A stretch of 64,000 nucleotides of DNA, from NCBI GenBank assembly GCA_029718625.1, contig CM056376.1, forward strand, positions 121,054,264-121,118,263, read 5' to 3'. The position numbers were made by a program, and so were the translations under genes. The notes below the pieces were generated by a model. The model ran no database searches and had not been told where the DNA came from. It saw nothing but the letters and a program-made list of their open reading frames with translations. Positions 1-10,867 of this stretch are shown piece by piece. This DNA comes from Synaphobranchus kaupii (taxonomy: Eukaryota > Chordata > Actinopteri > Anguilliformes > Synaphobranchidae). Position 1 is the first letter of the stretch, and each line of letters begins with the position of its first letter.

Positions 1-88
1 AGGGGTATAATGAGCCAGCCTGGTTCCAGCTCTACAATGGGAAAGGGGTATAATGAGCCAGTCTGGTTCCAGCTCTACAGTGGGCTAC
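1..88 (-). repeat. 43 bp minisatellite, right end of an array cut by the window edge
   Basis: About two copies of a unit reading gtataatgagccagcctgg and ttccagctctaca. It is the reverse complement of the unit arrayed at 6100-6535. The array probably continues left of the window. Confidence 0.85.
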
Positions 89-703
89 AGTACTTAAAGG
101 CTGCAGTACACTGAATGGCCAGTGCTCTTCCTACTTAAAGGCTGCAGTACACTGAATGGTCAGTGCTCTTCCTACTTAAAGGCTGCAGTACACTGAATGG
201 CCAGTGCTCTTCCTACTTAAAGGCTGCAGTACAGTGAATGGCCAGTGCTCTTCCAATTTAAAGGCTGCAGTATACTGAATGGCCAATGCTCTTCCTACTT
301 AAAGGCTACAGTACACTGAATGGCCAGTGCTCTTCCTACATAAAGGCTGCAGTACACTGAATGGCCAGTGCTCTTCCTACTTAAAGGCTACAGTACACTG
401 AATGGCCAGTGCTCTTCCTACTTAAAGGCTACAGTACACTGAATGGCCAGTGCTCTTCCTACTTAAAGGCTGCAGTACACTGAATGGCCAATGCTCTTCC
501 TACTTAAAGGCTGCAGTACACTGAATGGCCAGTGCTCTTCCTACTTAAAGGCTACAGTACACTGAATGGCCAGTGCTCTTCCTACTTAAAGGCTACAGTA
601 CACTGAATGGCCAGAGCTCTTCCTACTTAAAGGCTGCAGTACACTGAATGGCCAATGCTCTTCCTACTTAAAGGCTGCAGTACACTGAATGGCCAGTGCA
701 AAC
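89..703 (+). repeat. 41 bp minisatellite, about 15 copies
   Basis: Consecutive 41 bp units of the form tacttaaaggctgcagtaca followed by ctgaatggccagtgctcttcc. Copies differ by single substitutions (gctgcag/gctacag, ccagtg/ccaatg). Recurrent variants suggest spread of multi-unit blocks. Confidence 0.95.
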
Positions 704-823
704 CTTTCTTTCCCAAGGGGCCCTCATAAGGGGTAACTTGGGAAATAAAGATTTTTTCCTAAACCATTACTATGAATAAGGGTCTCAGTGCAGGTGTATC
801 CATGTGTTAATCAGAGCTGCACT

Positions 824-916
824 CCAATCACAGAGCTTCACATCTCTTATTGAACCAATCACAGAGCTTCACACCTCTTATTGAACCAATCACAGAGCTT
901 CACGCCTCTTATTGAG
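824..916 (+). repeat. 31 bp tandem repeat, 3 copies
   Basis: Three units starting ccaatcacagagcttca at 824, 855 and 886, each ending ctcttattga. Copies differ only at one or two bases, for example cacatc, cacacc and cacgcc. Confidence 0.95.
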
Positions 917-2029
917 CCAAGCAGCAGCGCAGTCTCCCAGCATATGCACGTTAAACTCCATTACTCTATGTACACATCCTTTATTTGCTCAGCGTATACT
1001 CTGATCAAAGGGGGCGGGATTAAACGGCTCATTTTTAAACAGTATCCGTTTACACAGCTGGAGAAATGCTTGCAATAAGAATCCTCCATATTTTAGTTAC
1101 AAGCTCAGCTCCTAATTCAATGTTTTTGTACTGCTGAATTTCCTGGATACTTTTGATCGCTCCAAAGTTGTGGTTGTGTAAATATCCTGCTTTCCACGTC
1201 CTGCATCCGAAACGCTGCTTTTTGTCTCAGCTCTGTGTCACTGGTACACTGCAAGTGGGTGTGGCTTCCTCTGCTGATGCAAAACGCATCACTCAGGCAG
1301 ATGTTTCCAGGACAGGAGATTGGCATCTAGGAGCAGCGTAGCCAAAAATATTCCTATAGTTGGGCCTGCATAGAGCTCGGTGGGGCAGAACTACCTCGTG
1401 GGTATTCTCAATTGGGTGTGGTGGATCATCCAAGGTTAATGGGTGGGTTAGGAGGACATTATTTAGGTGACTGTGACCCACCCAATTACACATCAACATA
1501 CAAACAAGATGGGTGCATCTTTATGCAGTCAGTATCTGGAAGATTGGTATGTTGATGTGTAATTGGTGGGTTTTTTTTACCATGTTATCTGGGAGACAGA
1601 TACATTTACCATCAAATAGTGATTTTTGGGTGAAGTTCCCATTTAAGAACTGAACCACTACCATATACCATCATGTCACACCTCCCGTTGTTCTCCTATG
1701 ATACTGTCCCATCCCCCAACCCTATCCACGCTCCCCTAGTCCTCCTCTGTACATCTGAAACCCCGTTCCACACTGTTTCTACCCTCACATACCCCCTGCC
1801 TCACACTGTCCAACTGCCCTACCCCCTACCCTCCTACTCCCCTACCCCCCTGTCCCACATAAGCCCTCACCTTCAAGCCCTGGCTACCCGACTCAAACCA
1901 AGGTAAAATTACTAACTTCTGTTTATTAAACAATAATAATAACATGTGAATATTTATATAGTACCTTTCATACAGATTTTAATCTGCAAGCCAACATTGC
2001 CTCATGAAAACCATTTTAAAAAATGCAAA
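917..2029. other. non-coding stretch downstream of visible elmo exons
   Basis: This is intronic relative to elmo if the gene continues left. Apart from the inverted repeat at 1477-1570 it holds a C/T-rich stretch at about 1675-1880. No exon with ELMO armadillo sequence was found. Confidence 0.6.
1477..1570. repeat. 24-25 bp inverted repeat with a 45 base spacer
   Basis: The arm at 1477-1501 (ccaattacacatcaacatac core) is matched by its reverse complement at 1547-1570 with one extra C. A T-run follows the right arm. It could be a small MITE end pair or a hairpin; no family was recognised. Confidence 0.8.
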
Positions 2030-2192
2030 CATGATGTGTGGAATGGGTTGCCAGGTATGGTAGTAAAGGCAGAGACCTTCAAGATGTCCAGGCTTGATAG
2101 AGTGCTGAATACTCTCTAGTCTGTAGGTAAATGATGAGTCTAGATGGGCTGAATGGCCTGTTCTCCTCATTATGCACTCTTATGTTCTTATG
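2030..2192 (+). mobile_element. LINE 3'-end-like fragment
   Basis: The sequence around gtggaatgggttgccaggta, then gatgggctgaatggcctgtt and a terminal ttatgttcttatg, matches the 3' tail typical of L2/CR1-type LINE copies in fish and other vertebrates. Family assignment is from memory. No coding capacity remains. Confidence 0.5.
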
Positions 2193-2400
2193 ACATAGCA
2201 AAAAATAATTTTAAAGTGTATTCATGAGGTATTAAATAATCAATTATTCATGATGAACTTAACGGAAGTTGTTAGAAATGAGTAACCTTGGGTTTGTGTT
2301 TGGTATTATTTTGGGACCTGTACACACCTCCAGCCCTACCTGTGCAGGTGACCCCACCCCACACCCCCGCCAGGCACAGCCCCCCGGGCATGGCACTCAC

Positions 2401-2570
2401 TCGCTAGAGCTCTCCACGATGTGCACCAGCAGGGCGTGCCCGTCGCGGCTGATGAACTCCTGGGCGAAGGTGACATCCTTAGACACGCCCGCCAGCTGCT
2501 TCAGAGAGTGGGAACGAACCCCCGAATCTGCGCTCTGGATCCCCTTTAACAGGTCCTCTGCAAAGCGCCC
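2401..2570 (-). CDS. elmo3: elmo coding exon 5 (start of armadillo region)
   Basis: A 170-base exon encoding 56 residues plus two bases. It begins [17 protein letters not shown], continues [17 protein letters not shown], then [17 protein letters not shown]. The acceptor is ctgtgttttag before 2570; the donor is GCGA|gtgagt after 2401. DVTFA.EFI...G is an ELMO signature. The acceptor region is unusual: a 19 bp minisatellite begins about 10 bases upstream, so the branch-point region is repeat-derived. The next exon is not in the window. Confidence 0.9.
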
Positions 2571-4889
2571 CTAAAACACAGATATAGGATCTTTACACAC
2601 ATACAGGAGCTTTACACACATACAGGATCTTTACACACATACAGGATCTTTACACACATACAGGATCTTTACACACATATAGGATCTCTACACAAATACA
2701 GGATCTTTACGCACATACAGGATCTTTACACACATACAGGATCTTTACACACATACAGGATCTTTACGCACATACAGGATCTTTACGCACATACAGGATC
2801 TTTACACACATACAGGATCTTTACGCACATACAGGATCTTTACGCACATACAGGATCTTTACACAAATACAGGATCTTTACACACATACAGGATCTTTAC
2901 ACACATACAGGATCTTTACACACATACAGTATCTTTACACAAATACAGGATCTTTACACACATACAGGATCTTTACACAAATACAGGATCTTTACACACA
3001 TACAGGATCTTTACACACATACAGGATCTTTACACACATACAGGATCTTTACACACATACAGGATCTTTACACACATACAGGATCTTTACACACATACAG
3101 GATCTTTACGCACATACAGGATCTTTACGCACATACAGGATCTTTACGCACATACAGGATCTTTACGCACATACAGGATCTTTACACAAATACAGGATCT
3201 TTACACACATACAGGATCTTTACACACATACAGGATCTTTACACACATACAGGATCTTTACACACATACAGGATCTTTACACAAATACAGGATCTTTACA
3301 CACATACAGGATCTTTACACACATACAGGATCTTTACACAAATACAGGATCTTTACACACATACAGGATCTTTACACAAATACAGGATCTTTACACACAT
3401 ACAGGATCTTTACACACATACAGGATCTTTACACACATACAGGATCTTTACACAAATACAGGATCTTTACACACATACAGGATCTTTACACACATACAGG
3501 ATCTTTACGCACGCACGTAAACCTGGCCAGGACAAATAAGCCTCATAGACACGCCGAGCGAGCCAGCACAACTATGAGCCTGTGTGTGTGTGTGTGTGTG
3601 TATCTGAGGGTCTGAGCATACGATCAACGTCTTCCTCATTCCCATTGTAGGTGCACTTATTCACAAAATCCTCCCAACTTTCCCCAGACTCAACCTACCG
3701 TCTCCACCAGATGCCCATATACCCCCCCCCCTACCCTTTCATAAGACTGCACTCCCCACTGACTTGGCCACACCCCTTTCCCCACAGTCCCCTCACAGGA
3801 CAGACGGACGGACGGACGTACACACACAAGTACATCCAGCCAGCGGATTTCATAATGATCAGGGCCCACAATAATGCCTTTGTTTGAGCGAGTCCGCCCG
3901 GGTCTGGCAGTCTGGGGGCGGGCTGTAGGGAGGGGCCTTAAGCACCATGGCGCTCAGTCATCAGGGATTCTTGCACATTGTTTCTGATGAAGGGAGTCTT
4001 TATAACGGAACCAGGTGAAACCGGCGTATGCCGTGAGGTATGAGGTGATTATTTTCCCCTGCGTTAAACGGCCTGGATTTGGGCCAGGAGTGCGTCTGGG
4101 CTCAGGAGCGGGGGTGGGGTGGGGAGTAGGGGAATGAGTGGTCACCCTGGCTGTGGGGGAGGGGGGGGGCAGTACTGGGGTACTAGAACGCGAGGATTGT
4201 GAGACTCTGACACACACTTACCGGGGCTTTGGTCAGACGAAGAATGCTGCCGTTCTTGATGTCCAGACGGTTCTACAACACCGGAGACAGACAGGAGCAA
4301 TCAAGCACAGATAAGAGGTCTCTACGGCACAGACAACATCGACACAATCCATCAGCTTGCAAGAACGCGTTTGCGTGTGTGTTTTGCCTGTGTGTGTGCG
4401 CTCATGTTTGTGCGTGCGCGAATGCGTGTGTAAACAGAAACGTCCAAATACACACTTGTAGTCCCTAAAAATGAATAAAATATTTCATTGCCAACTGGAG
4501 AAGGGAAACACAAGAGTGCTGCCTTAGGGCTTGCTACTGCACGCACGCACGTACGCACGCACGCACGCACATTCCTCTCACGAACAGCAAACACACGCAC
4601 ATACAGAAACACACCCACCACACACACACACACACACACACACGCTCGCGCACGCGCACATACACGGTTACCTCTGCACTGCACCCTTTTAAATGTGTCA
4701 CGCCTTTGTTTGACTGGAAGTGCAGCTCAGCGTGACTCATAGTGACATAGGGAGGGAGGAGGGAGGAGGGGAAGAGAGAAAAGAGGGAGCAAGCAAAAAA
4801 AAGAAGTGAGAACAAGAGAGAGAGAGGGCGGGAACAGAGAGGAAGAGCGAAAGAGTGAAGAGAGGGAGAGATGGAGGGAAAGAGTGGAG

Positions 4890-4930
<41 letters not shown>

Positions 4931-4988
4931 GGAGGACTGCTTCATGTCCACACTCGCCCGTGCGGTGCTAGCCTCAGCCTGCTGGAAT

Positions 4989-5052
<64 letters not shown>

Positions 5053-5123
5053 ACTCACACATACTCACACACACACTTACTCACACACACACACACACAC
5101 ACACAAACACTTACTCACACATA

Positions 5124-5166
<43 letters not shown>

Positions 5167-5219
5167 ACTCTCACTCTCACACATACTCACACACACACAC
5201 ACACACTTACTCACACATA

Positions 5220-5270
<51 letters not shown>

Positions 5271-5292
5271 ACTCACACACACTCTCACTCAC

Positions 5293-5347
<55 letters not shown>

Positions 5348-5376
5348 ACTCACACATACTCACACAAACTCACTCA

Positions 5377-5417
<41 letters not shown>

Positions 5418-5618
5418 ACTCACACACACTCACACTCTCACTCACACACACACACACACACTTACTCACACATACTCACACACACACACACACACACACA
5501 CACTTACTCACACATACTCACACACACTCACTCACACACACACACTCACTCACTCTCACACACACACACTTACTCACACACACTCTCACAAACACACACA
5601 CACACTTACTCACACATA

Positions 5619-5680
<62 letters not shown>

Positions 5681-7518
5681 CTTTGTCACATGCACACACA
5701 GACACACACACACTCACATACACACACACATACACTCTCTTTCTCACACACACACTCTCTATCTCTCGCTCTCTCTCACATACAGACACACACACACCTA
5801 CAGAGTGCTGCTCTGTAGTGACTGGCCCACACACATATTTGAGATACCGCTGATTTCTGCGGCATACAGATGGCTCACTTCTTCTCACCAGCAATACTTC
5901 TGCAAGCTAAGTTAGGGAGCTGCTCTTGCTACAGGAGGTTATAGGTTCAATTCGCAGGTGGGGCACTGCCGTGGTAACCTTGACCATAGCACTTAACCTG
6001 AATTTGTAATTCAGTAAATATCCCTCTGTTTAAATGGACTGTGTATGCAAAGAATGTAAGTTGTGTAAGCCGTTCTGGATAAGAACGGTAGAGCAGTAAC
6101 CAGGCTGGCTCACTAATACCCCTTTTCTTTTGTAGAGCTGGAACCAGGCTGGCTCATTATATCCCTTTCCCACTGTAGAGCTGGAACCAGGCTGGCTCAT
6201 TATACCCCTTTCCCACTGTAGAGCTGGAACCAGGCTGGCTCATTATACCTATTTTCTACTGTAGAGCTGGAACCAGGCTGGCTCACTAATACCCCTTTCC
6301 CACTATAGAGCTGGAACCAGGCTGGCTCATTATACCCCTTTCCCACTGTAGAGCTGGAACCAGGCTGGCTCATTATACCTCTTTTCTACTGTAGAGCTGG
6401 AACCAGGCTGGCTCATTATACCCCTTTCCCACTATAGAGCTGGAACCAGGCTGGCTCACTAATACCCCTTTCACACTGTAGAGCTGGAACCAGCTGGCTC
6501 ACTCATACCCCTTTTCCACGATAGAGTTGGACCCAAGGGTACTGGGGTGCCAGCCTGATTCCAGCTGTACCATATTTGCGAGTTCCAATTATTAATTTTT
6601 TTAAATCACAGTAACTACTTCGCCACCTTTCAGAATACCCATTAGTTCCCTTTTTCAAATTCCAAATCTCAAATGTAGAATCCCATTCCGACCACCTGAC
6701 ACAAGGTGTTCATCCAAAAAAAAAAGAAAATCTGTATCAGTTGTATTTTTTTCTAAATTAGTTACATATTACATTCAAATTCACACAAAAATGAATGAAT
6801 AACAAATCTGTCCTATGGAGCCCAAAGCTAAAAGGGGAAGAACTGAGCACGCTCACCGACTCGGTGATGTAATTCTGATTGGCTTCGGTGTACTGGAGGG
6901 CATAATTATCTGGACCGGCCAGATTCCAGCTGCAGAAACAGAAGGAGAGAACACAGATGAACAGACACACCTTTTGTACACATTCCAGCAAATCATTATA
7001 TTACATTTAGGCATTCAACTTTCACTGTTACCTAGAATCCCTTTATACAGCTGGATATTTACTGAACACAACTCAGGTTAAGGGTAGAATGACAATACCC
7101 TAGGTAGGAATCAAACCTGCAACCTATGGTTTACAAAGCCAGTTCCCTAACAATTATAGTACACTTCCTGTAATCACTGTTCCATACGCCTTCACAGACC
7201 GACTTTTACAACCGAGGGTCTTCTTCATGAGCACTACAGGTGAACCGCTTCCTGTAGAGAAGCACACCCTGGGGTTTCTCGTCCCATTATTTGAACCCAT
7301 GACCTTCAGGTGCAGAGCGTAGCTCAATGACGACAGTGCCTCGCCACTTCCACACTGCCCCCCCCCCCCCTCCCCAGGGTGAACTGAGAGAGAGGTTGTG
7401 AAAGTGACACAATGCTAAAGCATCTCAGGAGGCCTTGCCGCCTGACCCCAGGCCAGTTTCACAGCCTCAGTGTCACTTTTGCATCAAATTCCAGACAATA
7501 AACTTTGACCCCAGGTTG

Positions 7519-7553
<35 letters not shown>

Positions 7554-10500
7554 TGAGATGGTTGGGGCCCTCTCTCTCGTTTGGTCATTAACCACACACA
7601 TTGACAGGAAATTCTCATTAAACATTCACATACAAGCAGACATGAACACATAGACACACACAGACACACACACACCAGTGGCGGCTCCTGAGCTGAAAAT
7701 TGGGGAGGCAGAAAACTTCCCTTTAAACTGATTATTGGTCTTAATCATTTTTCAATCAGTTTCCTTGATTAACAATAGGCTACATCAGCGTTTAATTCAC
7801 CAATTACTCAATGCCATCAAATGTAGCCAGTTCTTCTCAATGAGGTTATTAGGCAAGTAATAAAATTATTTTCACTTGCATCGCATAATTGTGCACATTT
7901 TAATCAACATTATAATTGTGGATACATGTGCTCTTCGTTCTCCGCACTCTTAATTACGAAAATATTCATGGAAATTAAACGATCTGAAAGCTCAGCTTTT
8001 GTTAGATTCTTTTTTATTGCAGGTTTAGCACAACCTCATCTTTTGTTAGATTATTTTTAAAAAATAATTAAAAAAATTATCTAACAAAAGCTGAGCTTTA
8101 AGATCGTTTAATTTCCATGGATATTTTCGGAATTAAGAGTGCGGAGAACGAAGAGCACATGTATCCACAATTATAATGTTGATTAAAATGTGCACAATTT
8201 TGCGATGCAAGTTAAAATAATTTTATTACTTGCCTAATAGCCTAATTGAGGAGAACTGGCTACATTTGATGGCATTGACTAATTGGTGAATTAAACGCTG
8301 ATGTAGCCTATTGTTAATCAAGGAAACTGATTGAAAAATGATTAAGACCAATAATCAGTTTAAAGGGAAGTTTTCTGCCTCCCCAATTTTCAGCTCAGGA
8401 GCCGCCACTGAAACACACACACACTTTTTCTCCCCATGTGGTCACATAACATGTGCACAGAAAGTGAAGGCTCTTTATACACACAAAGACTCCCACACAT
8501 AGAACATCTACAGATAGACACTATACTTCTGGGTTATACGTCCATGTGTTTAAGACTTAGCGGGGGTCAGTGCCGACACCACACAAGTTTCGGGAATTGG
8601 GGAATCGGGCTATGCGTCATTACCTCAGACTGCAGAACCATGGTGCTGTCCAAAACCAAGCGAGGCTGCCCTGTAAACTGTTTATATAGAGCAGCCAAGT
8701 TACTTCCTTCTAATTATGATGCTTCTGTTGTTTGTGGCGGTTAGTGTTTACAGACGGATTAAATAAAGCCTTCATGTTCTTACCACTGTTAAATAAATCC
8801 CTCATTTTTTGCGTCTGTCTACCGTGTATTCTTGCCTTGGTTCTAGTTTCTGCATTGTATCTTATTCCAAAACTCCCTGCTTTTTGCTGTGGTTCTCGAG
8901 GAAAGACACTATAAACAAACAGATTGTTGGCTGTTTTCTGTTGTCATTTTTTTTTTAACTCGCTGTTCCTCACCTATTCCCTCTATATTCACCAATAGCT
9001 GGTAAAGAGTTCAAACATGTAAATTTGCTGTGAAGACCTGACCTGAGGTATTAAGCTTGAATAAAAGTTCAGCTTGCATACACCAGACCCAAGTCAATTA
9101 TGTATTTAAAATACTTCTAATAACCCATTATATGCTGGTAACATGCACAACAACAAAATGTTTAGTAACCAAAACAATTACAGAAAAATGTTCCGAGTAC
9201 CGAAAAACAGGTTTCTTTAAAAAAATGTCAATAATCTGCCTGATTTTAATAGTGTCCAAGGCCTCACTCACTCACTCACTCACTCACTCACTCACTCACT
9301 CACTCACTCACTCACTCACTCACTCACTCACTCACTCACTCACTCACTCACTCACTCACTCACTCACTCACTCACTCACTCACTCACTCACTCACTCACT
9401 CACTCACTCACTCACTCACTCACTCACTCACTCACTCACTCACTCTCCATCAGCTGCTTCTGTCTCTGCCCTACCATCTCTCGGTTCCCACAATATTTCT
9501 CATTTTCTTCTCGCCTGCTTCCTCTTTCTCGAAACATAGTGACCATTCATAACACTACTCGAGCACTGCCTGAACCTGCACTGCTGTTGCTCCTCACTTA
9601 CTCCCTCACCCTGTTTCTAGGCCATAGGCCAGCATGCTAACCCCAGAGTGCAGCACACAAAACATACTGTGCTCTGTCCACTGACAGAGGTTATAAATAA
9701 AGCTCTGTTTAGTTTGAACAGATCAGAGGTGGAGGGGAGCTAATATGAAACAAGGGAGTTCAAAGACAAAAGCAGGATGTTTTGAAAACAACACACTTAC
9801 CCATCACAGACTTCCTTTAAGACAGCCGAGAGAGGCTTTTTCTGCAAAGAGGAGGAGAGAGGGAGGACGTTCATTTCAATAGAGAACAGCTGGATTTCAA
9901 GCTAGTGTCTCGTAGGTGTGCTAAGAATGCGGAAAATACAGGCTACCCCCAACAAGTGCATGGCAAACCAGGATTACAAGGACACCTTGCCAGATCCAGA
10001 ACAGTGGTTTAGTTGTTTTCTTTTTAAACTGGAAACTAAAGGGATTGAAACAACCACTTGTTTCTGTCTGTGGCATGCAGCTCTCATCTGAACACCACTG
10101 CCCTGTAATTTGTGGCCTAGTATGGTAGCCCCATTGCAGGCCCCAAAATGTGCAAAGGGCCAATCAGAGGTCGAGTGAAGAGCACAAGGGGCCAATCACA
10201 GATCTATTGGAACACAGAAGGGGCCAATAAGACATATTATGAAGGGCCTTGTGGTCAGAGGCCACAGGGCAAACTTGGGTTTGGCAGATCAGTGCTCGCT
10301 CGCTCGCTTGCTCACACTTCAGAGAACCAGACACACCCCACCACTGCCTCACTTCCTGTCTTCCCCTCTACAGCAGAAAACCACACAACTACTAATCCCC
10401 ACCATCACCTCCCCAAACACTGCCTCCAAGCCCATCATTACATCACAATCACATAATCACATACACAGGGCTTTTCACTATGACCATGTATGAATGACCA

Positions 10501-10637
10501 TGTCCCCTAAAATCCAAACCCAACCCCCCCACGTCCAGTGGTATTGGTGCCCAGAGTACCTGGTCCAGTTCAATAAGCTGGGCGTTCGCCCCTGGCATCT
10601 GGATGGCGATCTTAACAATGTCCTTAGGCGGTGGCAT
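2401..10637 (-). CDS. elmo3: ELMO-family engulfment and cell motility protein, N-terminal part (five coding exons, 3' incomplete)
   Basis: Five minus-strand exons with GT/AG borders join in frame: 10637-10560, 9841-9801, 6929-6857, 4272-4222 and 2570-2401. They give 137 residues starting [16 protein letters not shown], followed by [30 protein letters not shown] and [13 protein letters not shown]. These are hallmarks of the ELMO N terminus: a ubiquitin-like Ras-binding domain (about residues 1-80), then the start of the armadillo-repeat region. ELMO proteins bind active RhoG or ARL GTPases through this part and, with DOCK family proteins, form a bipartite exchange factor for Rac that drives phagocytosis and migration at the plasma membrane. 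KNGS rather than KNGT and ISRDG favour ELMO3 over ELMO1/2 as I remember those proteins; the paralogue call is less certain than the family. The family is about 720 residues, so the ELM, PH and C-terminal parts lie left of the window. No disabling change is seen. Confidence 0.88.
2577..3512. repeat. 19 bp minisatellite, about 49 copies, in an elmo intron
   Basis: Units of acacacatacaggatcttt run without interruption. Variant positions read cacaca, cacgca or cacaaa, and the variants cluster in blocks. The array begins about 10 bases upstream of the elmo acceptor at 2570 (minus strand). Confidence 0.97.
3513..4221. other. elmo intron, no gene
   Basis: It contains a (GT)n run at about 3579-3601, a C-run near 3722, a short GGAC repeat near 3806, and G-rich sequence at 4110-4170. 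Nothing coding was recognised. Confidence 0.6.
4222..4272 (-). CDS. elmo3: elmo coding exon 4
   Basis: A 51-base, phase 0 to phase 0 exon encoding [17 protein letters not shown]. The acceptor is gtgttgtag before 4272 and the donor is CCG|gtaagt after 4222. The IKNG[ST]IL.L motif closes the ubiquitin-like Ras-binding domain of ELMO proteins. Confidence 0.9.
4535..5795. repeat. compound simple-sequence tract (CG-CA, GA, then 800 bp CA-rich)
   Basis: In order: (acgc)n near 4540-4570, (CA)n at 4620-4642, a purine-rich tract 4740-4930 ending in (GA)n, then about 4991-5790 of (CA)n. The last part is broken by recurrent short blocks of the type cttactcacacatactcac. The recurring blocks show expansion of larger units, not a plain dinucleotide. 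Open frames here are by-products (poly His-Thr and the like). Confidence 0.95.
5905..6098 (+). mobile_element. tRNA-derived SINE with UnaL2-type 3' hairpin
   Basis: It has a B-box-like ggttcaattc near 5945, body text ggtggggcactgccgt and cagtaaatatccctctg, and a 3' end with a perfect 7 bp stem (ccgttct/agaacgg, 6070-6088) around a GGATA loop. That GGATA loop is the known RT-recognition hairpin of eel UnaL2 LINEs and the SINEs they mobilise. Related minus-strand copies lie at 7000-7165 and 40310-40440. Confidence 0.8.
6100..6535 (+). repeat. 43 bp minisatellite, about 10 copies
   Basis: Units of gagctggaaccaggctggct followed by cattatacccctttcccactgta, with lengths varying by one or two bases. 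They are arrayed directly after the SINE. It is the reverse complement of the unit at 1-88. Confidence 0.95.
6857..6929 (-). CDS. elmo3: elmo coding exon 3 (Ras-binding domain)
   Basis: A 73-base exon that completes the Gly codon and encodes [13 protein letters not shown] followed by [11 protein letters not shown]. The acceptor is tttctgcag before 6929; the donor is TCG|gtgagc after 6857. The pattern W.L.....YALQ.....YITE is typical of ELMO1-3. It ends in phase 0. Confidence 0.9.
7000..7165 (-). mobile_element. tRNA-derived SINE fragment (same family as 5905)
   Basis: Read on the minus strand it has a B box (ggtttgattcc) and the body match cagtaaatatccagctgta. The 3' hairpin is not preserved. 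A second tRNA-like sequence with gggttcaaat lies nearby at about 7250-7340 (minus) and is less certain. Confidence 0.65.
7518..7551 (+). repeat. (GA)n microsatellite
   Basis: About 16 uninterrupted GA dinucleotides within an elmo intron. Confidence 0.95.
7676..8410. mobile_element. hAT-like foldback element, 735 bp
   Basis: The ends are cagtggcggctcctgagctg and its exact reverse complement. The arms of about 340 bases are near-perfect inverted copies (for example aatcagtttaaagggaagtt on both sides) around a short AT-rich centre near 8045-8080. Flanks are acacacac and aaacacac, consistent with an 8 bp hAT-type duplication made inside a CA run. It has no coding capacity. A related, non-foldback copy lies at 26998-27510. 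Confidence 0.85.
8411..9262. other. elmo intron, no gene recognised
   Basis: Mixed-composition sequence with an AT-rich stretch near 8940-9250. No exon, RNA gene or known repeat was recognised. Confidence 0.5.
9263..9445 (+). repeat. (TCAC)n tetranucleotide microsatellite, about 45 copies
   Basis: Uninterrupted ctca/ctcac repeats over about 183 bases, about 360 bases from the elmo exon at 9801-9841 on its downstream side in the gene. Confidence 0.98.
9801..9841 (-). CDS. elmo3: elmo coding exon 2 (Ras-binding domain)
   Basis: A 41-base exon encoding [13 protein letters not shown] plus two bases of a Gly codon. The acceptor is ctttgcag before 9841 and the donor is GG|gtaagt after 9801. The KPL..V.KEVCDGW block is nearly invariant in ELMO proteins. 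It follows the first exon in phase 0 and leaves in phase 2. Confidence 0.9.
9842..10559. other. elmo intron 1 (between coding exons), no gene
   Basis: It holds short direct repeats of ggggccaatca/ggggccaata type near 10155-10230 and a (CTCG)n-like run near 10290. Otherwise nothing was recognised. Confidence 0.5.
10560..10637 (-). CDS. elmo3: elmo coding exon with start codon
   Basis: This exon encodes residues 1-26, beginning [13 protein letters not shown] and ending LIELDQ. The start ATG is at 10637-10635, with A at -3 (AACATG), a good vertebrate start context. The donor is CAG|gtactc at 10560/10559, a slightly weak GT site, in phase 0. The protein start matches the conserved MPPP.DIVK.AI opening of the ELMO family, so the start choice is firm. 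Confidence 0.9.
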
Positions 10638-10642
10638 GTTGA

Positions 10643-10682
<40 letters not shown>

Positions 10683-10731
10683 TCAGAGAATCAGCTGCAG
10701 CCTGGCTCAGAGGAGCAGGAAAGACAGGGCC
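10638..10731 (-). other. elmo3: 5' untranslated part of the elmo start-codon exon
   Basis: On the minus strand a strong polypyrimidine tract and AG (tttctctttcag) precede 10731, so the exon probably starts there and carries about 94 bases of leader. A (CA)n run (10646-10680 on the plus strand as GT) lies within this leader and ends only 8 bases before the ATG. The acceptor is inferred from sequence alone; transcript data are not available here. Confidence 0.65.
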
Positions 10732-10867
10732 CTGAAAGAGAAAAAAATACATATATTCAGCGATTACCGGATATAACACACACACACAATACAATATGCT
10801 ATCACAAACCCAAGAAACACCCACCACACACCCACAAACTAATAAACTAGAGAAGCAGAGAGGCACA

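Noticed and set aside
4871..5915. Long open frames rich in His and Thr on the plus strand
   Set aside because: They are translations of the CA-rich microsatellite tract, with no codon structure or homology.
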